Assembly: GCA_041159865.1 (NCBI GenBank)
Contig: JBEAXK010000070.1
Coordinates: 62,001 to 126,000 of the forward strand
Direction: 5' to 3'
Length of the DNA: 64,000 nucleotides
Source: BJGN01 sp041159865
GTDB taxonomy: Bacteria > Bacteroidota > Bacteroidia > Chitinophagales > Saprospiraceae
The translations under genes and the position numbers were made by a program. Each line of letters begins with the position of its first letter. The stretch's first letter is position 1. Positions 44,046 through 51,264 of this stretch are shown here, piece after piece. The notes under the pieces were generated by a model. The model worked only from the letters and a program-made list of their open reading frames with translations, searched no databases and was not told the DNA's origin.

Positions 44046-45386
44046 ATGAGCATTCTTAGTATGGCAGGTCAATTGATGTTGAGTTTATCTATTCTCATCG
44101 TATTGCATGAATTAGGACATTTTATTCCAGCCCGTTTGTTTAAAACGAGAGTAGAAAAGTTTTATTTGTTTTTTGATCCTTGGTTTTCTCTTTTTAAAGT
44201 AAAAAAAGGGGATACAGAATATGGAATTGGATGGTTACCATTAGGTGGTTATGTCAAAATTTCCGGTATGATTGACGAGAGTTTTGATTCCGCTCAAATG
44301 GCGCAAGAGCCGCAACCCTGGGAGTTCCGTTCCAAACCAGCCTGGCAAAGACTCATCATTATGCTCGGTGGTGTAACTGTGAATTTTATTCTTGGATTTA
44401 TTCTATTTGGGATTACCCTTTTTATCTGGGGGGAATCTTTCATTCCTGCCTCTCAAGTAAAAGAAGGTATCGCCGTCGATTCACTGGGCAGGAATCTGGG
44501 TCTTTTAGATGGGGATAAGATTCTTAAGGTTGGAGAAAAGCCATTCATTGAGTTTAATGACAGAATGGTTATTCGTGGAATTATAATAGATAATGCCAGT
44601 ACCATTGAAGTACTTAGAAATGGAGAAGTGGTAAAAATTCCAGTTGACGTTAAATGGGTAGATATCCTTTCCCGTTATGAAAATAAAAGTAATTTTCTGT
44701 TCTCTGCCAGGATACCCTTCAAAATAAGTATGGTTACGAAAAATAGCCCGGCAGAAAAAGGTGGCCTTAAAACAGATGATGTTGTCCTTGGATTTAACGA
44801 TTTTACGACACCTTATTTTAATGATTTCGCAAAAGCTATTAAACCTTTTGCCAATAAGGTTATTTCCCTTCGTGTTTTGAGAAATAGAGATACTCTTTCT
44901 TTGCCTCTTACTCTAACCAAAGAGGCTAAAATAGGTGCTTATACCTATCCCTATAATCATTACTTTAAATCTCAGGTTAGAAATTATTCACTCCTGGAAG
45001 CGATTCCAGCAGGATTTGTACAAGGTAGCCAATTCCTTGGAGACCAGTTTAAAGCTTTCGGTCAAATGTTTAAAGGCAAAATAAAAGCCTCCGAAAGTTT
45101 AGGTGGTTTCGGTTCTATTGCCTCAATGTATGGTGATCAATGGGTTTGGGAGCGATTCTGGAAAATGACAGCTATCTTAAGCCTTATCCTTGGTTTTATG
45201 AATTTGCTTCCTATTCCAGCTCTTGATGGCGGTCATGTAATGTTCTTATTATATGAGGTAGTTACAGGTAGAAAACCTTCCGATAAATTCATGGAAATAG
45301 CAACCATGATTGGCTTTATCCTCATTTTGTCTCTGGTTGTTTTTGCCAATGGTATGGATATATTCAGAAATTTTTTCAATAAATAA
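44046..45386 (+). CDS. rseP: RseP-type site-2 (intramembrane) metalloprotease
   Basis: Cleaves transmembrane regulators such as anti-sigma factors and remnant signal peptides within the membrane. The 446-residue protein has HELGH at 21-25 in the first transmembrane helix (zinc ligands and Glu22), the GxxP-like segment, a first and a second PDZ domain (about 135-200 and 225-290), and NLLPIPALDGGHVMF in the third helix with the third zinc ligand Asp. hscB starts 4 bp after its stop. The ECF sigma factor at 23.2 kb is a possible downstream regulatory target, but nothing links them directly. Confidence 0.94.
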   Translation: MSILSMAGQLMLSLSILIVLHELGHFIPARLFKTRVEKFYLFFDPWFSLFKVKKGDTEYGIGWLPLGGYVKISGMIDESFDSAQMAQEPQPWEFRSKPAWQRLIIMLGGVTVNFILGFILFGITLFIWGESFIPASQVKEGIAVDSLGRNLGLLDGDKILKVGEKPFIEFNDRMVIRGIIIDNASTIEVLRNGEVVKIPVDVKWVDILSRYENKSNFLFSARIPFKISMVTKNSPAEKGGLKTDDVVLGFNDFTTPYFNDFAKAIKPFANKVISLRVLRNRDTLSLPLTLTKEAKIGAYTYPYNHYFKSQVRNYSLLEAIPAGFVQGSQFLGDQFKAFGQMFKGKIKASESLGGFGSIASMYGDQWVWERFWKMTAILSLILGFMNLLPIPALDGGHVMFLLYEVVTGRKPSDKFMEIATMIGFILILSLVVFANGMDIFRNFFNK

Positions 45387-45390
45387 AACC

Positions 45391-45897
45391 ATGAAATATT
45401 TTGAATGGTTTGAGTTGCCCATAATGTTGTACCCTGATCTGACTTTATTGAAACAAAGATTTTTGGCAAAAAGTAAATTATTTCATCCTGATAAATTTAC
45501 CCTTGCCTCAGAGGAAGAAAAGGCAAAAGTACTGGAATTGTCAGGTCTGAATAATCAGGCATATAAAATTTTGAGCGATACTGATACCAGAATACACTAT
45601 ATTTTAAGTGAATTTGGTTTGTTGAAAGATGAAAAAGAGGTTATGCCCGATGATTTTCTTTTAAAGATGATGTCTTTTAATGAAGCTATCTCTGACTTGG
45701 ATGAAAATCCTGATGCCTTACACTCCTTAAAGATGGATTTGGAATTATGGGAAAATGAGCTCAAGGCCGAACTTGATGCGTGTTCTTCTGTTTATCCTTT
45801 ATCTCTGAAAAGTGCAGCACCCTTAAAATCTTATTATTTTAAACGCAAATATTATTTGAGAATTAAAAATAATTTGTCTAAATTCGCAAATCATTAA
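45391..45897 (+). CDS. hscB: J-domain co-chaperone HscB-like
   Basis: Co-chaperone for HscA/DnaK in Fe-S cluster transfer from IscU. The 168-residue protein has the J-domain with HPD at 32-34 (SKLFHPDKFT), the preceding LLKQRFLAKS and the following NNQAYKILSDTDTRIHYIL that matches HscB helix IV, and a C-terminal three-helix domain for scaffold binding. There is no Cys zinc finger, as in bacterial HscB. The ATG at 45391 is 4 bp behind rseP; an upstream start inside rseP is ruled out by the domain position. No isc genes are adjacent. Confidence 0.85.
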   Translation: MKYFEWFELPIMLYPDLTLLKQRFLAKSKLFHPDKFTLASEEEKAKVLELSGLNNQAYKILSDTDTRIHYILSEFGLLKDEKEVMPDDFLLKMMSFNEAISDLDENPDALHSLKMDLELWENELKAELDACSSVYPLSLKSAAPLKSYYFKRKYYLRIKNNLSKFANH

Positions 45898-45920
45898 AAG
45901 AAAAGTGGCAAACCGCGCTC

Positions 45921-46004
45921 GCCGGAGTGGCGGAATTGGTAGACGCGCTGGACTCAAAATCCAGTAACAGCAATGTTGTGCGGGTTCGATTCCCGCCTCC
46001 GGTA
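45921..46004 (+). tRNA. tRNA-Leu(CAA)
   Basis: An 84-nt class II tRNA. The acceptor stem GCCGGAG/CTCCGGT (one G-T pair), D-loop GGAATTGGTAGACG, anticodon stem CTGGA/TCCAG around loop CTCAAAA (anticodon CAA, reading UUG), a variable arm (TAACAGCAATGTTGTGC region) and T-stem GCGGG/CCCGC with loop TTCGATT are all visible. The 3' CCA is not encoded. Confidence 0.95.
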
Positions 46005-46032
46005 CTTTAAATTTTAATATTTAAAATCTTTA

Positions 46033-46068
46033 AACCGAATCAAGTATTATTTGATTCGGTTCTTTTTT
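46033..46068 (+). terminator. Terminator after tRNA-Leu
   Basis: AACCGAATCAA (46033-46043) pairs perfectly with TTGATTCGGTT (46051-46061), followed by CTTTTTT. It lies 29 bp after the tRNA. Confidence 0.85.
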
Positions 46069-46096
46069 GTCTTATTTTTATCATTTTATGAATGTT

Positions 46097-46492
46097 TCAC
46101 AAAGAAATGTACTCTCTGAATATAATCCTTTGATCTTTTTTATTCTTGAATTTAATTTCATAAGCCCCTCTTTTTTTAAAATAAAGTCCAATCGTATTGT
46201 TTGCATAAATTTTAACAGGAGTTTGCGGTGATATAATTATTTCAGTCTCAGCTGATATTTCAAAATCATTTATTTCATAAGTATTCCATTTATGTAACCC
46301 AGTATATTCCGATTTCGATAAAAAAGCCTGTCTTTCCATAAATTCAGGATCTTTTATATTCATATCTTGTTCATTCATATCCAGAGATGTCAGACTTAAA
46401 AAGAATCCAGCGCTTCCTATAAGAAAGAAACCTAAAAGCATAAAAATTTCAATACGGGAGGCGTTTGCCTTCGTTTCGTTAAAACGTTGCAT
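46097..46492 (-). CDS. Hypothetical single-pass membrane protein
   Basis: A 131-residue protein from ATG 46492 with a short N-terminal cytoplasmic part, a transmembrane helix at about 15-35 (IEIFMLLGFFLIGSAGFFLSLTSL) and an outer domain of about 95 residues ending KKDQRIIFREYISL. No motif is recognised. The preceding TTG at 46495 is not needed. It converges on the tRNA terminator. I rate coding as probable from its membrane-protein pattern and from the position of the start. Confidence 0.55.
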   Translation of the reverse strand: MQRFNETKANASRIEIFMLLGFFLIGSAGFFLSLTSLDMNEQDMNIKDPEFMERQAFLSKSEYTGLHKWNTYEINDFEISAETEIIISPQTPVKIYANNTIGLYFKKRGAYEIKFKNKKDQRIIFREYISL

Positions 46493-46562
46493 CAAGATAA
46501 GATTTAGATTTTTTTGAAATGTAGGTTCTTCTAAATAATTAGAAGATTGGGAGTAATAAGTT

Positions 46563-46590
46563 ATAATTTTAACATATATGTTAAAATTAT
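46563..46590. repeat. Perfect 28-bp AT-rich palindrome
   Basis: The half site ATAATTTTAACATA is followed directly by its exact reverse complement with no loop. It lies in the 224-bp gap between two minus-strand genes, downstream of lpxB, and 3 bp from a second inverted repeat. It is too symmetric to be chance in AT-rich DNA of this size; it could be a binding site or a cruciform-prone element. Confidence 0.7.
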
Positions 46591-46593
46591 ATG

Positions 46594-46627
46594 TATTTGA
46601 GGCAGGGCTTTACCCCTGCCTCAAATA
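46594..46627. repeat. 14-bp perfect inverted repeat with 6-nt loop
   Basis: TATTTGAGGCAGGG (46594-46607) and CCCTGCCTCAAATA (46614-46627) pair fully. On the minus strand it lies about 90 bp after the lpxB stop and could slow or end transcription, but no T-run follows on either strand, so it is not a standard terminator. Confidence 0.75.
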
Positions 46628-46719
46628 TAACCACAGATATTTAGATAAAGAAAATATATATAATTTATTTCTATGTGTAAGTTGTAATTAATTTGATTAT
46701 TTACCTGATTAATAATTAA

Positions 46720-47826
46720 TTATACATTAAAAATAATTTTACTACATTCTTCGGATGCATCTTTCTTACCCAGTTTTACATCTATTTCTTCATATCCTCT
46801 TTTTATATCCTCTATATTTTCTGATTTCATCAACTCTTCAAAACTTTTTATTAAATTTTCTTCCTGGTTTAAGGGATTTACAACCTCTTTTACCAGGGGT
46901 TTTTGTAGAATAAGATTTACAAGAGATATATATTTAACTTTTATCAACACTTTAGCCAGTAGATAATTTAAGAAATTAGTGCGGTAAAATACAATTTGAG
47001 GAACCTTAAAAAGAGCAGTTTCCAAGGTTGCTGTACCTGAACAAACAATGGCAAATTTGGCTTTTGAAAGAATTTGATAAGTATTTTTACTGATAGAGAA
47101 ATTTTTTGGAAATGCTTGTAAAAGTTGGAAATGCATTTCTTCTGGTAATCCGGGAGCCAATGCTAATTCAAAATGGAGCAAAGGAAATTTTTCTACTAAG
47201 GAAATGAGTAAAGGAGTATGCCTTCTAATTTCTTGCAATCTACTTCCGGGCAAAAGAGCAATGACCTCACAAGGATCAAGGGACTGATAATCAAGAGAGT
47301 CTTTAATATTTTGCTTTTTAAATGCTGCAACAGTTTGGACCAAAGGATGACCAACATAATGAACAGGTAAATTTTTTGATTGATAATATGATTTTTCAAA
47401 TGGAAGTATAGCTAATCTAATATGGGTATATTTCTCAAGATATTTAATTCGATGAGCATTCCAAGCCCAAAGTTGAGGTAACACATAATAAACAACTCGA
47501 ATGTGATGTTTGTGGGCCCATTTTGCCATTCTAAGATTGAATCCTGGATAATCAATCAGAATTAGAATAGCTGGTTTAAAATGAAGAATATCTGATTTTG
47601 CAAATTCAAAATTCTTAAAAATTCCGGGTAAATTTTTAAGAACTTCTATGAAGCCCATAAAAGCTAAGTTCTTATAGTGTTTTACCAATTCTGCTCCGGC
47701 TTGCTGGATTTTTTCTCCTCCCCATGCCCTAATTTCAAGGGAAGGATGATTTTTTCTAAGCGCGGATATAAGGTTTCCACCGTGTAAATCGCCCGAAGCT
47801 TCACCAGCTAAAATATATATTTTCAT
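46720..47826 (-). CDS. lpxB: Lipid-A-disaccharide synthase
   Basis: Condenses UDP-2,3-diacylglucosamine with lipid X in lipid A synthesis, at the cytoplasmic membrane. The 368-residue GT19 protein has the N-terminal MKIYILAGEASGDLHG, IRAWGGEKIQQAGAELVKHY, the conserved LIDYPGFNLRMAKWAHKH and YYVLPQLWAW, IALLPGSRLQEI and the C-terminal AIVCSGTATLETALF. It overlaps the preceding membrane-protein gene by 4 bp (ATGA), part of a surE-hypothetical-lpxB unit. Confidence 0.95.
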   Translation of the reverse strand: MKIYILAGEASGDLHGGNLISALRKNHPSLEIRAWGGEKIQQAGAELVKHYKNLAFMGFIEVLKNLPGIFKNFEFAKSDILHFKPAILILIDYPGFNLRMAKWAHKHHIRVVYYVLPQLWAWNAHRIKYLEKYTHIRLAILPFEKSYYQSKNLPVHYVGHPLVQTVAAFKKQNIKDSLDYQSLDPCEVIALLPGSRLQEIRRHTPLLISLVEKFPLLHFELALAPGLPEEMHFQLLQAFPKNFSISKNTYQILSKAKFAIVCSGTATLETALFKVPQIVFYRTNFLNYLLAKVLIKVKYISLVNLILQKPLVKEVVNPLNQEENLIKSFEELMKSENIEDIKRGYEEIDVKLGKKDASEECSKIIFNV

Positions 47827-48146
47827 GTAAGCGTTAAGGCTTCTTTACCATAAATAAATAGCCACAGTACAACCAGTATAAAGGTAGAAAACATAATACC
47901 CCTCATTGCTTTTGCCTGTCGTTTTTTATCGAACAGATGAAATGGAACCAGATTAAAACAAATGGAGAGAATGGCAACAGTTTTAGAGTCAAGAATGAGG
48001 TCTTCTTTTAAAACTTTGGAGAAAAGTAAAGCCGATATTTTTTCATTTAATAATAACAAAATGGCATAGCTGACAAAAGGAACTAAAAGACCGAATAAGA
48101 TACCTTTTGCCACCTCTGTTTTAGGATTATCTTTTAATCTGTTCAT
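47823..48146 (-). CDS. Small multi-helix membrane protein between surE and lpxB
   Basis: A 107-residue protein with hydrophobic helices at about 13-33 and 82-99 and a weaker one near 54-70, consistent with three membrane passes. No family is recognised. It is placed 4 bp after surE and overlaps lpxB by 4 bp, so it is translationally coupled to both. A similar arrangement is frequent in Bacteroidota, which points to an envelope-related role, but that is only context. Confidence 0.7.
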   Translation of the reverse strand: MNRLKDNPKTEVAKGILFGLLVPFVSYAILLLLNEKISALLFSKVLKEDLILDSKTVAILSICFNLVPFHLFDKKRQAKAMRGIMFSTFILVVLWLFIYGKEALTLT

Positions 48147-48150
48147 TATA

Positions 48151-48918
48151 CTACTTTTCCATTATTTTAAGTGATTGCAAGGATTTATAATTGGTCAAAT
48201 CATGATGAGAAGGGACAACGGAAATGAAACCAGCCTGCAGGGCCTTAATATCTGTATCTTCGTCTTCATCGTCATTTACAAATTTACCCGTAAGCCAGTA
48301 ATAAGCTTGTCCACGAGGGTCGATTCCAGTAACATATTCTTCCACCCAACGTGAATTGGCCTGTTTACAAACTTTCAAACCCAATATGGGCTGACCTTTT
48401 TTCGCGGGAATATTTACATTTAGTAGATTACCCAAGGGTATTCCTTTATTTAAAACAAAGGACATAATATAAAAAACCCATTCTTTTGAAGGTTCAAAAT
48501 CTGCATCCCAGTTGAAATCGAGCAAAGAAAAACCTATAGAAGGAATTTTTTCAAGAGACGCTTCCATCGCAGCTGAAAGGGTTCCTGAGTAGATAATGTT
48601 AATGGCCGCATTTGAACCATGATTTATACCCGATACACAAAGTGAAATTTCTCTGTCTTTAAACAAAATATTTTTAGCCAGTTTTACACAATCTACTGGA
48701 GTACCTGAACATTCCCAAGCCTGAATATCAGGATAAATATTTACAGGGTGTAATCTTAATGGTTGTTCAATGGTAATGGCATGTCCCTTTCCAGATTGGG
48801 GAGAATCGGGCGCAACAACAACTACTTCCCCCAACTTCTTAGCTACTTCAATGAGTGCTTTTATGCCAGGAGCTCCAATGCCATCATCGTTGGTTACGAG
48901 TATCAATGGTTTTTTCAT
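48151..48918 (-). CDS. surE: 5'/3'-nucleotidase SurE
   Basis: Metal-dependent nucleotidase and survival protein. The 255-residue protein begins MKKPLILVTNDDGIGAPGI with metal ligands Asp11 and Asp12, then VVAPDSPQSGKGHAITIEQPL, CSGTPVDCVKLA, and the metal-binding SGINHGSNAA. I place the start at ATG 48918 rather than TTG 48936, because the latter lies inside the TAACTTTG promoter box on the minus strand. First in a unit with the small membrane protein and lpxB. Confidence 0.95.
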   Translation of the reverse strand: MKKPLILVTNDDGIGAPGIKALIEVAKKLGEVVVVAPDSPQSGKGHAITIEQPLRLHPVNIYPDIQAWECSGTPVDCVKLAKNILFKDREISLCVSGINHGSNAAINIIYSGTLSAAMEASLEKIPSIGFSLLDFNWDADFEPSKEWVFYIMSFVLNKGIPLGNLLNVNIPAKKGQPILGLKVCKQANSRWVEEYVTGIDPRGQAYYWLTGKFVNDDEDEDTDIKALQAGFISVVPSHHDLTNYKSLQSLKIMEK

Positions 48919-48933
48919 TTCTTTAATTTTGGG

Positions 48934-48941
48934 CAAAGTTA
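48934..48941 (-). promoter_or_regulatory. -7 box TAACTTTG of surE
   Basis: An exact minus-strand TAnnTTTG match 15 bp before ATG 48918, giving a very short 5' leader. It contains a TTG that could be miscalled as a start. Confidence 0.6.
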
Positions 48942-48967
48942 TATGTTTTCCAAATCATTTAAACACA

Positions 48968-49000
48968 TTGATGCTTTTTCGGGTTTAAGAGGTAATTTTG
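48968..49000 (+). promoter_or_regulatory. Promoter of hemH
   Basis: A TTG at 48968-48970 and the -7 box TAATTTTG at 48993-49000 with a 22-bp gap, 19 bp before the hemH ATG. It is divergent from the surE promoter in the same gap. Confidence 0.6.
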
Positions 49001-49018
49001 TAATAAAATAAAACGAAT

Positions 49019-50047
49019 ATGGCAGATTCGCCGAAAAATGGTTTGTTGCTTGTTAATCTGGGAACCCCTGATTCTCCCTCAAGATGGGATGTATATAGAT
49101 ATTTACGCGAATTTTTAACGGATGCAAGAGTCATTGATTACCCTTGGCTTGCCAGACAGGCTTTGGTACAAGGAATTATTGCTCCTTTAAGGTCTGGTTC
49201 TTCTTCTAAATTGTATAAACAACTTTGGACGCCTACAGGGTCTCCTTTAAAGGCCTATGGTATAAAGGTTGCAGACGGACTTCAGCATTTATTAGGTGAT
49301 TCGTGGTGTGTTGAGCTGGCTATGAGATACCAGAATCCTTCGATTGCGGATGCATGGAAACGGCTGAAAAAACAAAATATTTCACACCTTTATGTTTTAC
49401 CGTTATTTCCTCAATATGCTTCCGCAACAACAGGATCTGTTCACGACGAAGTAATGAGAATATTACGAAATGAACAAACGATTCCAGGTGTTACCTTTAT
49501 AAATTCCTATTGTGATTTCAAGCCTATGATTCAAATTTTTGCAGATAATGCAAAGAAATTTGACTTGCCATCTTATGATCATATTCTATTCAGTTATCAT
49601 GGTTTACCACAACGTCAGTTAAAAAAGGCAGATGAATGTAATCATTGCCTGAAAGTGAAAGATTGTTGCCTGGTAAAATCAGATGTAAATCAATTTTGTT
49701 ATTCAGCTCAGTGTCACGCGACCACAAAAGCGATTGCTTCTGAATTAGGTTTGAAAGAAGGTTCCTATACGACCACTTTTCAAAGTCGTTTAGGTCCTGA
49801 TAAATGGGCTCAACCCTACACCAGTGTTGTTCTTGATCATTGTGCAGAAAATGGGGCTAAGAAATTATTGGTATTTTCCCCTGCTTTTGTGGCAGATTGT
49901 TTGGAAACCTTAATTGAAATAAGTGTAGAATATCAGGAGGAATTTGTTGAAAAAGGAGGAGAAAAAGTAGATCTTGTTCCTAGTTTAAATGATGATCCCC
50001 GCTGGATTTCAGCACTAAAGGATTTACTTTTTACTTATGTAAAATAA
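49019..50047 (+). CDS. hemH: Ferrochelatase
   Basis: Inserts Fe2+ into protoporphyrin IX, the last step of haem b synthesis. The 342-residue protein has LLVNLGTPDSP at the start, PLFPQYASATTGSV in the middle, the catalytic His194 in FSYHGLPQRQ and QSRLGPDKWAQPY with the second active-site region. After His194 there is a cysteine cluster, Cys207, 210, 216, 217, 227 and 232, in a short insertion typical of Bacteroidota ferrochelatases and suggestive of a metal or Fe-S site. holA follows after 6 bp. Confidence 0.95.
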   Translation: MADSPKNGLLLVNLGTPDSPSRWDVYRYLREFLTDARVIDYPWLARQALVQGIIAPLRSGSSSKLYKQLWTPTGSPLKAYGIKVADGLQHLLGDSWCVELAMRYQNPSIADAWKRLKKQNISHLYVLPLFPQYASATTGSVHDEVMRILRNEQTIPGVTFINSYCDFKPMIQIFADNAKKFDLPSYDHILFSYHGLPQRQLKKADECNHCLKVKDCCLVKSDVNQFCYSAQCHATTKAIASELGLKEGSYTTTFQSRLGPDKWAQPYTSVVLDHCAENGAKKLLVFSPAFVADCLETLIEISVEYQEEFVEKGGEKVDLVPSLNDDPRWISALKDLLFTYVK

Positions 50048-50053
50048 ATATTT

Positions 50054-51064
50054 ATGATTCTTACCTTTCCAGAATTAATGAATCAGCTTAAAAAAAAATC
50101 AATTGAGCCTATCTATTTTTTGCATGGGGAAGAGTCCTATTTTATAGATGTAATTTGTGATTTTATAGAAGAAAATGTTCTTTCTGAATCCGAAAAAGCT
50201 TTTAATTTTTCTATTTTTTATGGTAAAGACTCCGACCATAGAATGATTATCGATACCTCAAGGAAATATCCGTTAATGTCTGAAAAACAGTTGGTTATTC
50301 TGAAAGAGGCGCAAGACATGAAATCCTTAAAAGATCTTCAGGCTTATATTGAAACACCAACGCCGTCGACCATTTTAGTAATAGCCTATAAAAATGGAAA
50401 ATTGAACATGAATACTTCTTTGGGGAAGGCTTTAAAGGATAAAGGTATAGTGTTTGAAGCTAAACCACTCTATGACAATCAAGTTGGTCCATGGATTGAA
50501 AGTTATCTTTCTGGATTGCATAGGAAAATAGATCCCGAATCTGCCTCTTTAATAGCAGCTAATATTGGAAGTGATTTGCAAAAAATTGCAAATGAAATAG
50601 ATAAATTATTACTTAATGTGCCACAGGGAAATATTATTTCAAAAAATGAAATAGAGAAACACATTGGTATTAGTAGGGAATTTAATGTGTTTGAACTTCA
50701 AAAAGCATTGGCTGTTAAGGATATTCTTCTGGCAAATAAGATTGTTTCTTATTTTTCGGATAGTGGCAAAAATCATAATATACCTGTTATTTCTGCTGTT
50801 TTTTCATTTTTCAATAAGGTTTACAGGTATCATTATGTCGCCCATTTATCAGAAAAAGATCAATTAGAAGCTTTAGAACTTAAAAACAATTATTTCCTAA
50901 AGGACTATAAACTAGCTGCTTCCAAGTTTTCTACGAATAAACTAATAACTATTTTTCAACATTTGAAAGAAGCCGATTTACATTCCAAAGGTATATTTTA
51001 TCAAGCTAATTCTAAATCAACAGATGATATATTAAGGCAACTGATTTGGCAAATTTTACATTAA
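50054..51064 (+). CDS. holA: DNA polymerase III delta subunit
   Basis: Clamp-loader subunit that opens the beta clamp. The 336-residue protein has the N-terminal PIYFLHGEESYFIDVICDFI, LVILKEAQDMKSLKDL and TILVIAYKNGKL, the Rossmann-like module of delta, then IAANIGSDLQKIANEIDKLLL in domain II and a helical C-terminal domain III. Sequence identity within this family is low, but the order of motifs and the length are right. It sits directly after hemH and ends 38 bp before the trp promoter. Confidence 0.9.
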   Translation: MILTFPELMNQLKKKSIEPIYFLHGEESYFIDVICDFIEENVLSESEKAFNFSIFYGKDSDHRMIIDTSRKYPLMSEKQLVILKEAQDMKSLKDLQAYIETPTPSTILVIAYKNGKLNMNTSLGKALKDKGIVFEAKPLYDNQVGPWIESYLSGLHRKIDPESASLIAANIGSDLQKIANEIDKLLLNVPQGNIISKNEIEKHIGISREFNVFELQKALAVKDILLANKIVSYFSDSGKNHNIPVISAVFSFFNKVYRYHYVAHLSEKDQLEALELKNNYFLKDYKLAASKFSTNKLITIFQHLKEADLHSKGIFYQANSKSTDDILRQLIWQILH

Positions 51065-51079
51065 TTTTAATAATTTAAC

Positions 51080-51109
51080 TTGATTATTATTATTTTTCAT
51101 TTAATTTTG
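51080..51109 (+). promoter_or_regulatory. trp operon promoter
   Basis: TTG at 51080-51082 and TAATTTTG at 51102-51109 with a 19-bp gap, the ideal Bacteroidota -33/-7 spacing. Transcription would start near 51115, about 20 bp before the leader peptide. Confidence 0.7.
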
Positions 51110-51134
51110 TGTTGTTGTTAAATTTTTCCTAATT

Positions 51135-51179
51135 ATGGATCTATTTGTTACATGGCGTTGGCGTTTTTTCTCCCCTTAA
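51135..51179 (+). CDS. trp operon leader peptide
   Basis: A 14-codon open frame encoding MDLFVTWRWRFFSP, with Trp codons at positions 7 (51153-51155) and 9 (51159-51161). Two Trp in 14 residues, just before an antiterminator and a terminator in front of trpE, is the layout of a ribosome-mediated attenuator as in enteric bacteria. Both Trp codons lie in or near the 5' arm of the first hairpin (51148-51156), so a stalled ribosome would block that pairing. Confidence 0.8.
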   Translation: MDLFVTWRWRFFSP

Positions 51180-51202
51180 AGGTGATGAGGCATGCCATGT
51201 AA
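51148..51202 (+). promoter_or_regulatory. trp leader hairpin 1:2 (pause/antiterminator strand)
   Basis: TTACATGGC (51148-51156) and GCCATGTAA (51194-51202) form a perfect 9-bp stem. The 5' arm covers the first Trp codon, so ribosome stalling frees the 3' arm. The partner that the freed arm takes up to prevent the terminator could not be identified by eye. Confidence 0.65.
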
Positions 51203-51211
51203 TTATTGATA

Positions 51212-51250
51212 AAAGCGGTTTGTCGGGTCTCCTGGCAAACCGCTTTCTTT
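51212..51250 (+). terminator. trp attenuator terminator
   Basis: AAAGCGGTTTG (51212-51222) pairs perfectly with CAAACCGCTTT (51236-51246) and is followed by CTTTT. It lies 15 bp before the trpE ATG and would stop transcription when tryptophan is plentiful. Confidence 0.8.
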
Positions 51251-51264
51251 TAAATGAAATTGTT

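Noticed and set aside
46594..46627. Terminator of lpxB
   Set aside because: The hairpin is strong but has no T-run on the minus strand, and it lies about 90 bp past the stop, so it is listed as a repeat instead.
51145..51264. An upstream TTG start for trpE that would add 40 residues
   Set aside because: The extension overlaps the leader peptide and the attenuator hairpins, and the family-like N-terminus begins at ATG 51265.
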